Assembly (NCBI RefSeq): GCF_037325665.1
Contig: NC_090250.1
Span: 26,811,032-26,875,031 of the forward strand
DNA: 64,000 nucleotides
Direction of reading: 5' to 3'
Source of the DNA: Littorina saxatilis
Lineage: Eukaryota; Mollusca; Gastropoda; Littorinimorpha; Littorinidae
Below the pieces are notes generated by a model, which worked only from the letters and a program-made list of their open reading frames with translations, did no database searches and was not told where the DNA came from. Position numbers and translations under genes: made by a program. Positions 32,801-42,700 of this stretch are shown piece by piece; position 1 is the first letter of the stretch; each line of letters opens with the position of its first letter.

Positions 32801-35249
32801 AGCTTGGGGCCCACTCCGCCCCAGGATAAATTCCAACTGACAATGACAAACCGAAAATTCCAATGCCAGAGCCAATCACTAAAAATCGCCAGTCAAAGTC
32901 GTCACTGAAATTTGCGTTACGATCAATGCCGCAGTCAAGAAAAAAAACCATTGAAATCGTCGAAGGACAATGCCGCAAGGGAAATAGCTCCCAGATTGTG
33001 CTCTTTAGCATGAGAGATAAGTATCGCCTTCAAATGCCAAACGCAAAATGTGGCGACACATCCCTGGTGTAAAAAGACATGGAAATGAAGATGAAGAACA
33101 GGGTGGAGAGAAACGAAAAAAGGAGACCGATGCAGCCAAAAGCGTGAAGCGCTGTCGTAATTTCAATGTCAAATGGTTGAAAGAATTTCCCTGGCTTCAG
33201 TACGATGAAGACAAGAAGAGCAAACGCTCGATCGAGTCACTTTCGCAGTTCTGAATATTATATGAGGCATCAGATGGACAGGAAGAAATTGCTATTCACA
33301 ACACAATGAGTCACGTTCACATAAAATTTGAGCCCGGTCACTTTTATAGTTTCCGAGAAAAGCCCAACGTTAAGTTGTGTGTTGCCGAACAGAAAAGGCT
33401 AGTTATCTCCCTTGTTTTTCTGATAACGTTCGTAAAAGGCTACAGATGTAAATACTTTGATGTAAAGAATAATCCTACAAAGTTTCAATCACATCCGATG
33501 AACTTTGTCAAAGATATAAAATGTCTAATTTTTCCTTTGACGCTGACCTGTGACCTTGAAAAAGGTCAAAGGTCAACGAAACCATCGTTAAAGTGTAGAG
33601 GTCATTGGAGGTCACGACTAAACAAAATATGAGCCCGATCGCTTTGATAGTTTCCGAGAAAAGTCCAACGTTAAGGTGGTGTCTACGGACGGCCGGCCGG
33701 ACTAACACTGACCGATTACATAGTCACTTTTTCTCAAGTGACTCAAAAAACAGAAAATGCATTGCCGCACGTGAATACTGAGAGTGGGCCCCAGATTTTT
33801 GTTTTCCGCCCCAGCAATTTCCATCTCTGGGGCCAGTGTGGCCCCAGGCCAAATAAGTTAGTGTCGACCCCTGAACGTGATTACTTTCTTGCTGTGTACC
33901 ATAACAGCAGGGAAGACAGCTGAGTGTTACGCACAGAGGAGAAAACAAGACCCACAACTGAATAAGGATGAAGAAGAAAAAAAAAAGAACTACAGCAGTA
34001 GGTAAAGTTGTTCAAACACAATAAACACACACTCTCTCACTCTATCTCTCTCGCAGAAAGAAAATGAAACAGACAAATTGAGACGGACAGACAGAACAAG
34101 TGAGACTGTGTGTGTGTAGGGCAGGGGTGGAGGGTGTCAGAGGGAGTGTGGAGTTTTTGTCCATTTGAGCTTTTGTATTTTGAGCCTATGTCGGACACCA
34201 TCCTTGAACAATGGTAAATAGACCCTATCGGTATTCCAAGCTCTCGTAATCTCTCGCAAACTTCAGAGCATAGCAAAGCATGCGGTACAGCGATCTCGTG
34301 CGAGCTGCACAAGCCAAGGTTCGAAGTTCTCGCGATGATCAAAGCATAACAAAGAGCGTGTCTCGCGAGAGCTGCTCAGATGCCGAAAAGGTCTATTGGT
34401 TTACCGTTCAGACTCATCTGAGAACCTTAACATCAATGGTACTAACAAAGTCGACTAGCGCATACCTACTGCCTGTTTTACAAACACTTACCTTAACGTC
34501 AACGATGTCACCTCGTTTGTACACTTTCATGTACGTGGACAAATGAGTCACTCCCTTCTTGCGGAACTGTCGGGAGAACATGTACCGCGTACCGCGGCGA
34601 TATCCCTTTGGATTCGTCATTTTGCTGTCTGCAACAGAAAGCAGCCATCTAATTATTCCATTTGTTTGCACAGATCGTTGAAATAAGGTATACGTTAACT
34701 GCTAAAGCAGCGTCTCACCAAAACAGTAATCAATGGCCAAAAGTCATCAATAGCCAAGGTGTCCAACTTCAACTTAGTTCAAGGGGCATAATCCTGAGGT
34801 GCAACTTAACACTAACAGTAACACTAACAGCAGTTGCGAATGTTTGATTTTTTCCTTTTCTTCTAAAAAGGAACACATTGGAAGCAGCTTGTACATTTGG
34901 ATGTGCAGCTTTACAACACAATTCTGATAATAACATGCAAGGTACAACAAGCTATGCGTATGATCATCATTGCAACCATGTCTATGCCTACCAGAACCAC
35001 TGACCTATTGGTCTCTTTACGTCTACTAATATCCACGTGGGTTACCACATCAGACGTTTGGTATCAAAATCATGAGCTTAACTTAACGACAATGAATCTC
35101 TCACTCAAGACACTGATAAACTAAGTAAAATAGGATTTCAAAAAGGTATTAATTAATGTCATGTGTAACACAGTAATGAGCATAATAAGCGAAAACTCCA
35201 ACATCACAAGGAACACTTGCCTTCGGTATGATGGCCGACAGGAAAGAGG
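29865..35249 (-). CDS. RPL21: 60S ribosomal protein L21, whole gene (five exons)
   Basis: Large-subunit ribosomal protein L21 (eL21), cytoplasmic translation. Coding exons are 34620-34492, 32664-32552, 31238-31088 and 29988-29899; together they give 483 nt, i.e. 160 residues plus stop, the usual length of animal L21. Recognisable stretches are [56 protein letters not shown] and the C-terminus PIPYEIIA. Splice phases agree at every junction. An untranslated TOP exon lies at 35221-35249 and an AATAAA at 29887-29882. Introns are enlarged by hAT, Helitron2-like, foldback and F repeats, but exons look intact, so the gene is expected to be functional. Confidence 0.96.
29882..29887 (-). terminator. 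RPL21 polyadenylation signal
   Basis: AATAAA on the minus strand, 12 bases after the TAA stop. Confidence 0.85.
29899..29988 (-). CDS. RPL21: RPL21 exon 5 (last coding exon)
   Basis: After TTTGTTTCAG, reads [16 protein letters not shown], then [13 protein letters not shown] and TAA. Phase 0 entry. Confidence 0.96.
   Translation of the reverse strand, partial: PAQPREGHFVSTKYNKPQWIQPIPYEIIA
31088..31238 (-). CDS. RPL21: RPL21 exon 4
   Basis: Acceptor GATGCAG, then [18 protein letters not shown] to [12 protein letters not shown] before a GTCAGT donor. The first codon is completed by GG from the previous exon. Confidence 0.96.
31440..31741 (-). mobile_element. Diverged family C-like repeat in RPL21 intron 3
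   Basis: The minus-strand order of motifs follows family C (TTTAGTCAA palindrome at 31710-31733, then weaker matches), but identity is low. Older than the other C copies. Confidence 0.6.
31742..32142 (-). mobile_element. Family D repeat (Helitron2-like, non-autonomous), about 400 bp
   Basis: Read on the minus strand, it starts TTTTTGGCTCACGTAAG. It ends with the inverted copy CTTACGTGAGCC, then a GGCTTCGCC hairpin and TCTTGTT. The asymmetric end layout is the same as families A, B and C. It is abutted to the family C-like repeat and contains an AC microsatellite. Confidence 0.75.
32186..32310. repeat. Foldback hairpin, arms about 46 bp
   Basis: GTCGGGTTTGTATGGGTTGT at the left and ACAACCCATACAAACCTGAC at the right, with further pairing through GTACCCTTGCTTTTG, leave a loop of about 35 bases. 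A related arm fragment lies at 44757-44800 in USP46 intron 6. Confidence 0.85.
32330..32490 (-). repeat. Repeat family F fragment
   Basis: AAGGGGGTTCCACTG at the right end and TCTTAAAGGAGGTAAATTTA inside are reverse complements of the F repeat at 17050 and 59740. Confidence 0.65.
32552..32664 (-). CDS. RPL21: RPL21 exon 3
   Basis: Acceptor TGTGTCAG, then [19 protein letters not shown] to [14 protein letters not shown] donor. Contains the conserved KCYHGKTG-type loop. Confidence 0.96.
32729..33873 (+). mobile_element. hAT element remnant with transposase N-terminus
   Basis: Ends CAGGGTTCGACACTA and TAGTGTCGACCCCTG are typical hAT ends. A flanking duplication of at least AACGT is visible. The frame at 33048-33210 reads [20 protein letters not shown], the N-terminal segment of a hAT/ZMYM-like transposase family. 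It is cut off where a family B repeat (33211-33748) inserted. No further transposase is present, so the element is immobile. It lies in RPL21 intron 2. Confidence 0.75.
33211..33748 (-). mobile_element. Family B repeat, copy 1 (Helitron2-like)
   Basis: On the minus strand it starts TTTTTTGAGTCACTTGAG, a GAGTCACTT/AAGTGACTC hairpin. It ends AAAGTGACTCGATCG, a GAGCGTTTGCTC hairpin and TTCTTGT. Near-identical to copies at 42531 and 54935, so recently spread. Contains a direct repeat AGGTCAAAGGTCA at 33563-33575 and short CCGG repeats. Confidence 0.88.
34492..34628 (-). CDS. RPL21: RPL21 exon 2 (start codon)
   Basis: After CTGTTGCAG the exon starts ACAGCAAA, then ATG at 34620. It reads [17 protein letters not shown] to GDIVDVK, then GTAAGT. 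The upstream in-frame ATG in the intron is not used because the splice site fixes the start. Confidence 0.96.
35221..35249 (-). promoter_or_regulatory. RPL21 5' UTR exon 1 with TOP motif and GC donor
   Basis: On the minus strand CTCTTTCCTGTCGG is a terminal oligopyrimidine start, the usual growth-regulated signal of ribosomal protein mRNAs. The exon ends AAG before GCAAGT, a canonical GC-AG type intron donor. No ATG in the exon. Confidence 0.75.
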
Positions 35250-35569
35250 GCTACGAGAGTACAGTGGCGAGATTGTACGAGATATTGTAAAAGTCTAATA
35301 TAATTTAAAGCCAATCACACAGTGTGCGCATATTCTTTTTTTTATTTCACATACATGTGTTCTAAAATCTGAGACTAAAAATCTTTGCAACAGAAAAATA
35401 CACATTCCGTTCCGTTTCATTTCCCATCAGCCCTCACTTCAAAACAATATGGCTGTCAGCTAGTTGCGAACTCTACTGAAATCCAATGTTTACTATTTGA
35501 GTCTCGACATACACTGCAAAAATAGCGACCATTACCCCTAGAATTGGGGCGTGCTGTGTAGCTGGAGAG
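35250..35569. promoter_or_regulatory. Likely shared divergent promoter of RPL21 and USP46
   Basis: Lies between the RPL21 TOP start and the candidate USP46 first exon. Contains a CCAAT box (AGCCAATCA near 35311). No TATA is obvious. Confidence 0.45.
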
Positions 35570-35572
35570 ATG
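35570..35572 (+). CDS. USP46: Tentative USP46 exon 1 end: ATG before GTTTGT donor
   Basis: The next exon starts GGA GCA AAT in phase 0, and invertebrate orthologues start Met-Gly-Ala-Asn, so exon 1 should end in ATG followed by GT. GAGAGATG/GTTTGT here fits, near the divergent promoter. A second ATG/GTTTGT occurs at 39520, so the assignment is uncertain. Confidence 0.35.
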
Positions 35573-36119
35573 GTTTGTACTTTTACTGCATGTCATATTG
35601 ATTTTGCAATGAATTGAGTTTTGTTGATAATGAAAACTGCCACTTCTGAGTCACGGTCGTTGAGCTATTTTTGTCCAGACCAGTCTAAGTCTTTGGAATT
35701 TATGTACGGGTTGTTACTTTCTTATTGCATGCATTGTCTCTTCATTTTACAGGGCTCTCTTTGAAACATTGTTGTGAAGCTTGCGCGTTTTAAGACATTT
35801 TATCAGCTTCTTCTTTTGGTAGGGATGTCACTCTCACTGGTCTCCGCCCTAGGATTTGTTCTACTATCTACTTCTAGTCCTCCATCTCCAAGTTCTAACT
35901 ATTATACCGTGTTCCGGGTCACCAGATATGCCGGCATAGTCCCAGATTACTCCCAGTCCCAGTAGAAACTGTTTGTTTTGAAATGGACTGTTCAATTTAA
36001 AACATAGACAGAGGTCTATATTTATTTGCATTTCTTCTTCTTCTTCCGTTGAGGACTGAGTTCTTGTGAACGTCTCAGAGTCCTGTGGTTGAGTCACTGT
36101 TACCGTATTCAGGGTTCGT
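35573..36119. other. USP46 intron 1 candidate, nothing recognised
   Basis: No repeat or gene recognised before the hAT element. Confidence 0.4.
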
Positions 36120-36825
36120 ACAGGTCATGAAAAACCTGGAAAGTCATGGAATTTGATTTTTAATTTTCCAGGCCTGGAAAGTCATGGAATTTCAATTCAA
36201 GTCATGGAAAGTCATGGAATTTAACAAAAATAAGAAAGAAAAAAAATTAACCTTTAGCACGCCAGCGGCGATTTTCGTTGCCCAGCCATTCCCCGATTTG
36301 CGTCGCCAGCACAACAAGGCTTGTTCGTATGACCAACTTCTCGTTCGTATAAATTGCATACGAGAATAACGGTATTTTTAACGGCACTTGAACCAAAGCG
36401 AGGCTCACTTCCTTCCGGTATCTCGTCGTGTCGTCTGCGCTGCATTTGAGTCGGTTTCGTCGAAGTTTTCTGCTTTTGTTTTTGCATCGATAAAGTATTT
36501 TCAGACCTGTTTACACTACACATTGAGCGTAGTAAACTACGATTTTGGTCCCCAAACTACGCAACTACGCATGCTTGTCTTATACTACGCAAATGTTTCG
36601 TTTCGACTACACATTTTGACATTTTGAATACGCAAAAACGCGAGCGAGTTCCGATCCATAATTTGTACTAACCGGTTGTGTACTGCGTGCAAAACATGCC
36701 CGGCGCCCGCGAGAGTAGCGTAGTCAGTTGGTCTTGCTGCTGTTATTACAACTATCGCGGGCGTTTCAGCACATACTTTTCTGAACGCGGTCACTTCGTA
36801 GCTCATTCTTTCTGGAGGGAAAAAA

Positions 36826-37170
36826 ATGGCTACAGCGACGAACACGGATTCAGAAGACTTTGGCGATCAACCGCCACGGAGCAAAAAAAAGAAGCTTGGT
36901 CAAACTCCCAGCAAGGCTTTTTTGCTAAAGTACTATGAGGAGCATCCATGCCTAGTTTCGTGGAGAAAAGGGAAGCATTTTGCCCACTGCACTGTGTGCA
37001 ACACGGCTTTTTCAGAGAAGCACAGTGGGCTTTACGACCGTGTAACCGCCACAAGAAAAGCACTTCTCATGAGGAATTCGAGAAATCCCGACCAAAGCAG
37101 AGGAAAAATTGGACTGTTTTGTGAAGAAACCCGTGCCAGGGAAAGAAGACCAAGACAAGCTCACTTTTGA
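36826..37170 (+). CDS. BED/TTF-like zinc-finger N-terminus of a hAT transposase-related gene
   Basis: Starts MATATNTDSEDFGDQPPRSK with a basic KKKK patch. It then reads LLKYYEEHPCLVSWRKGKHF and AHCTVCNTAFSEKHSGLYD, a CxxC...H layout of the kind found at the start of hAT transposases and their domesticated relatives. After about residue 85 the frame (SRNPDQSRGKIGLF) no longer looks related, and a neighbouring frame carries the Lys-rich linker, suggesting a frameshift. Probably a transposon remnant rather than a host gene. Confidence 0.65.
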   Translation: MATATNTDSEDFGDQPPRSKKKKLGQTPSKAFLLKYYEEHPCLVSWRKGKHFAHCTVCNTAFSEKHSGLYDRVTATRKALLMRNSRNPDQSRGKIGLFCEETRARERRPRQAHF

Positions 37171-37586
37171 GAGATCGGTAACCAGAGCAGAGGCAATGAC
37201 CTGCCATATTATTATTATTGCCGACGCAAACCTGTTCTGTTTATATGCAAATTTGCCTTCATGTTGATACACATACTCCCAGTCCCTACTTTTTGTGACT
37301 TGATGTTCTCAGATTGTCACAGGTCTTGAATTCAACATAGCTTTTTTTTAACAAATGCATGGGTGAAACTTTTCCGCCTTGTGCGAAAATCCGCCAAATG
37401 AAATTGGTCAAATAAAGAATTCCTTATTTTGAAAATCTGTAAAAAAAAAAATTAAAAAAAAATTTTTTTTTCTTTTTTTTTTCGCCGGCGATCCGGTTTC
37501 TATTTTCTTTAACACAGTGACCGGACATCGCTGAATCTTTGTTTCCCTGAGCGCGCGAATTATCGGACTACAGCTTGGCATTTGTT

Positions 37587-37955
37587 AGGCAAAAAAAAAA
37601 AAATTGTCTGTTTCTGGTCACCCGACCGACCCTAAATTTCGGCGCCGACCCTAAACTTTTTTTTTCCAAACTCAAAAATGTTTTGGGTTTTTTTGGTGGT
37701 AAAGGACAGGGTGAGAAAATGAACAACAAAAACGTGTGAAAACGAAAGTCCGCTGACGATTTGTAAATGTGTTGAGTGTCTTGTCTCTATGTATAGTGAA
37801 TCCAGTCTCTTTGCGCGATTTTTAAAGTTAGTTTTATTGGTCTACATTTGGGGTAAAAAAAAAAAATAAAAAATAAAAATAAAAAAAATCCCGACCTACC
37901 GACCCTATTTTTTTTAGCCATGTTACCAGAAACAGACAATTTTTTTTTGTTGGCC
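37587..37955. mobile_element. MITE with AATTGTCTGTTTCTGGT ends
   Basis: AATTGTCTGTTTCTGGT near 37602 is inverted as ACCAGAAACAGACAATT near 37924, next to A/T runs and GGC(C) at both edges. About 370 bp, noncoding, nested in the hAT element. Confidence 0.8.
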
Positions 37956-38953
37956 TTATAATTGTTTACTGTGCAAATTTGTGTGTTTGAGATACCAGGA
38001 AAGGCCTACTTTTACCCTTAAAAAGCCTGATTTTTCGTTTTCTTCCGGGGGGCTTCGCCCCCCTGGGCCCCCTAAGAGGGCGTTGCCCCTGCACCCCACC
38101 AGGGCGTGGGCGGCCCCTGGACCCCGGCCTCATTTTCCTTATTTTTAATTCTGATCAGTTTCACCCATGCAAATGTTCCAAACTAGTTAATAATTTTTTT
38201 CTTAACAAATAAACTTAATGCTTGGCTTGTATTTTTGTGGGGGCTTTGTTTGTATTTGTATGAGGAGTATTGTTCACATTGTAATAGTTTTGTTTGGAGT
38301 GTTGAGTGTTTGTTTTAGTACGGTATAAGTAACTGTTCTGTTTTGCGGTTTGGGTTGATCAAATTGAAATACTACACATTCACCTGCCAAACTACACATT
38401 TGCCTTATTTTCACACCCAAAACTACACATGGTACATTTCAGGGGTAGGCAGGTCTGTATTTTAGCGCTTCGACAAGCAAGATGGAGGATGATGAGTTTG
38501 AAACTTTCTTTCGAGTTGTTTCTTGACAACAAAAAGTATGCGGAATTGGAACGAATTACCGAGGAAAATCTTCGCAATGAACTGTGTATCGCGGTGAAAA
38601 AAATGACAGTTTGTCAAGTCACAGTGACGGTTACGAAACGGAATTTACGAAAGTGCAGATGGATACAAACAGTGGCTGGTCCAGTTTAGTGAAATGACAG
38701 GACCAGCAAACATTACCGATAATCTGATTGCGTAGAAAATGCTTGACTTGCTTGTCGAAGAGACACTGGGTAGAAACTGACTCAAATTCAGTGCAAAGCA
38801 AGCCAGTGTCAAAACTGGCAGTGACAAGACATAAAAAGTTTGCGTGTTCGGAAATGGCGACCTGTGGATCTAGTCATGGAAAATGTTATTGAGGCTCATG
38901 GAAAGTCATGGGAAAGTCATGGAATTTTGTTTCTAAAAACCAGTGGGGACCCT

Positions 38954-39661
38954 GCGTATTTGCATTTCTTGGTAGTCATCAAAGTTTAAACTTGTTTTTG
39001 CTTTTACTATTTTAGTTTTACTGTGTTTTAGAAGTTTTATGTGATTGCAACAACTCAACAAAGCTGAAGGGATTCCATTCTGTTCACATACTCCTTTCTG
39101 TTCACTTACCTTCAAGGGTCAAGTCCCAAGAAACATGTTTTGATAGTAATTACCATCCTATCACTAGCAGTATCACTCTGCTCCCGTCTAATTCTTTTAC
39201 ATCCGTTGTTTTATTTTTCAGTGATCGACGAAAAGCAAGAATTGTCTCTTCTCTCAAAAGCAGTGTTTGGAATTGACTCACGTTACCCATTTAGGCATTA
39301 GAATTAAAACATCAGTTTACATCACGTGGTCGACGTCATCTCTTTGCATGAATTATCGTCCGTGTTTTGTGGCCTTACTGTCTTTACTACTTATAAATGA
39401 CCCTAACAGAGACTAGTTCAGCATGTATCAATGCACTTCACCAGCAGGTGTTCAATGAGAAAGGGATGTTGGTTGTCTCGTGAAGTAATTAAGTTGTAAA
39501 GTTTTTGGTTGGCGGTATGGTTTGTTTCTGAGATTCTTTTCTCACTCTCAGAATAATTGGCAGGTTCATCATTTTAGACGTTAAACATTTTCAAAACATG
39601 TTATGATTAAAGTTTATCAGTGTCTTTTTATTTCACAGAGATGTTTATTTTTTTCTTTCAG
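38954..39661. other. USP46 intron, no repeat recognised
   Basis: Unique-looking intron sequence leading to the exon 2 acceptor; contains an alternative ATG/GTTTGT at 39520. Confidence 0.45.
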
Positions 39662-39742
39662 GGAGCAAATGCTTCCCAGTTGGAGAAGGAAATTGGATCT
39701 GAGCAGTTTCCAGCTAATGAACACTATTTTGGACTTGTCAAT
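39662..39742 (+). CDS. USP46: USP46 exon 2
   Basis: TTCTTTCAG acceptor; reads [19 protein letters not shown] and [14 protein letters not shown] donor. Phase 0 on both sides. Confidence 0.95.
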
Positions 39743-42700
39743 GTAAGTCACAGTCATCAAAGACAATTTTGGTTAATGGTTAATCTGTTTCACATAGTTG
39801 TGTGTATGCCATGTGTCGTGGTATAATTCATACATGTGTAGAATGCTGTTTGTAGCACTATCAGTGTCACGGTCAGTGAAATGATTTGTTTTATGGGCAA
39901 CAACTAACATGCTACTGGTAGTTGAAAAGAAGAATTTCAATTTTGGCCATGAAACCTTGACTATGCAGTGGACCTCAACTTAGTAAATGTGGACTATAAG
40001 ATTGGACTGCAATAACCATGAACCAGCAATAGGAGGTACTCAAGAGGCACTGAAAACGACTGCAGTTATTACCCCTTTCTATGAGATTTTGGGAGAATAC
40101 TTTTTGAGCACATAACTGTTGAGGTTTTATATGTGATTGGAGACCATGACTGATGAGAATTTACCTTTTCTTTGCTGACGTTTAAAAAAAAATTGTGCGT
40201 GTAAGTTGTAACACAGTACACAGTACACAGATTGATGTTCTGCAATTTTACACAAGTCCAAAAACAAGGGCAAATTTGTATACAGTTACATGTATGAGCA
40301 AGTGCCATCTTGTAGCCGGCAAAGAACAATACGGATGGCCGTGCCTTTCAAGTCTGCCAGCCCAGGTAGACAGCCTTCTGACCTTGGTGGCAGGTGCTTC
40401 TAATTCCTAGGGGAGAGGGTGGAGCCCAGAGAGGGGGGAGGGAGCGGGAGAGGAGAGGGGTTAGCTACTGGCGGGTGCCTTTTCACATAGTCTGCCAGCC
40501 TGGGTAGACAGTCTGTTGGCTTGGTGGCACTGTCAAGAACTTCACACTTCCGAGGGGGGGGGGGGGGGGGGGGAGAGTCTACAAGTGTGGACAAAAGTGT
40601 TGCTAATATTTTGAGGTCACCGCAGGCCAGTCATTCAGGACTTTGAGGTTGTTTGTAATTTCTCTTCATTCTGTTTGCAGTTTGGCAATACCTGCTACTG
40701 CAACTCTGTGCTGCAAGCGCTGTACTTCTGCCGTGGTTTCCGTGAGAAGGTGCTGCAGTACAAGCAGCAGCAGAAGAACCAGAAGAAGGAATCTCTCCTC
40801 ACCTGTCTGGCAGACCTCTTTTACAGCATCGCTACACAAAAGAAGAAAGTTGGGACAATAGCACCAAAGAAATTCATCACCCGTTTGAGGAAGGAAAATG
40901 GTAAGTAGCAGGTTGGACATTATAAGATGTTTGGTGGCTTGTTGACAGACCAGCTTATTTGTTGGTCCAAGGGGGACATGTATCGTCTTTTGTTTCATCT
41001 TTATCGACCAAGGCTGAAGGCCGCGGTTGATAAATATGGGACAAAAGGCGATATGCTCCCCGAGGACCAACAACAAAGTGCTGGTCTGACAACAAGCTAC
41101 CAAACATCGTTTTTGTCATCATTTTGGTTGTGCAACAAAATGCACAATAACCCACAGGGAGACGAATTTTTAGAATCCAACTCCAGGCCACAAAGCATCG
41201 TCACAGTAGCACGAGATAACACGTCAAACTTGTATATGACGTCAAACGTAGGTTGTTGACGCTTTTCTTCCAGTCTGAAAATGTACAGAGCTGCGATCAT
41301 ACCTGTGAATTCAGTAAGTGTTGAGCATATTTCTTTTCTTTTAAGTGGTTATGACTTTTCGTTGTGGATTTTGCGATTACAGAGATAAGTTGCATATTGA
41401 CCATGAGTCGCCGCGGTAATTATCAACATTGATTGGGTCTTTGAGAGTGAATGCTTACAATCGTTGTCCTCGGAAACACAAATCCAAAGCCACGATGGTT
41501 CCACACATCAAACAATCAGCCTGATTGGCTTTTACTTTGACAATCCACGTTTCACATGAAAGCTCAAACCCATTCACCACCTCGAGTTATTGCATGGGGA
41601 ACATGAGATTTATTTACCAGGTGTTTGTGAATGCAAACTCGTGAAAATTATGACAAATTGTATTATTGTGCCAAGTTGTGTGCTTTTTGAACATTCTTTA
41701 TAGGTTTTTACGTTTAGTACAGAAGAAATGAAGCTTCCGTTGGATAAAAAGGGCAAGTTAAATGTCTGATTTTTAGGATTTGTGATGTTGCATCATTTTA
41801 GTACCCTTTTCAAAATTGATCCTGAAGGTTTATTCCTTGTTTAGCAAACCTTAAAGTAAGGTAGATAACAGGATTAAACCCGCAGAGATATATATAACCT
41901 GAACGAAGAATAAACAGCCAGGTGTTCGCATTATCACTAAGTTTACTTTCAGTCTTGTTCTTGGTGTTGAAGCTGAATCTCACCTTTTTGTTTTAGACCT
42001 TATTTTTATTTTGTACTGGTGATTACTTTCAGAACTGTTCGACAACTACATGCAGCAAGATGCACACGAGTTCCTCAACTATCTTCTCAACACAGTGGCT
42101 GACTTGCTCCAAGGTAGGCTACAGTGTTTGTTATACCTAAAACTTTGATGCAAATCTGGATGTCTGTGCATGAGTGAGGAAAGAAAAGAGAGACACCTGT
42201 CTTCCCTGCAGCTGGGAGTTCAACAGTTAATTGCTCCCAGGGAAGGGGGTGGGGTGAGTTTAGTTTTTAGTGTTTTTGCATGACAAGTGTTGCGCTTCAC
42301 TATTACTTCGACTAAAGAGGATCTGAGTACAAGAGCTTCCTGCTGTCTTTAGCCTCATCGCGCTGTTCAAGGACAAATATTACATTGACTCCTCTGCCCC
42401 CATGGCATGGCAAGTAACTCTGTCAATGTTAAACTTCAACAAAAAAATTGTAGAAAGGAAACTACTGCAAGTTTTTTGATGGGAAGCCCGTAGAAACGGA
42501 ACCAAATATATCTATGTGTCATAGGTAGCATTTTTGAGTCACTTGAGAAAAAGTGACTCTATGTAATCGGTCAGTGTTAGTCTGTCCGGCCGGCCGGCCG
42601 GCCGTCCGGCCGGCCGGCCGGCCGTCCGGCCGGCCGTCCGTAGACACCACCTTAACGTTGGACTTTTCTCGGAAACTATCAAAGCGATCGGGCTCATATT

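Larger units (their letters stand above)
36120..38953 (+). mobile_element. hAT element remnant, 2.8 kb, with zinc-finger exon
   Basis: Left end CAGGGTTCGTACAGG and right end CCAGTGGGGACCCTG are hAT-type; flanks share CGTATT on both sides. Subterminal repeats of GTCATGGAAAGTCATGGAAT occur at both ends. Inside are a BED/TTF-like zinc-finger frame at 36826-37170 and a nested MITE at 37587-37955. Scattered protein-like sequence near 38480-38900 is full of stops. Not capable of making a full transposase. Confidence 0.75.

Noticed and set aside
33306-33632. Identical 108-codon frame present three times (also 42856-43182 and 55031-55357)
   Set aside because: It runs through the family B repeat on the strand opposite to its 5'-3' orientation and ends without any recognisable fold; identity reflects recent copying, not protein conservation.
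29989-35220. snoRNA genes in RPL21 introns, as in vertebrates
   Set aside because: A few RTGATGA-like boxes occur, but no correctly spaced C and D box pair with a closing stem could be found by eye.
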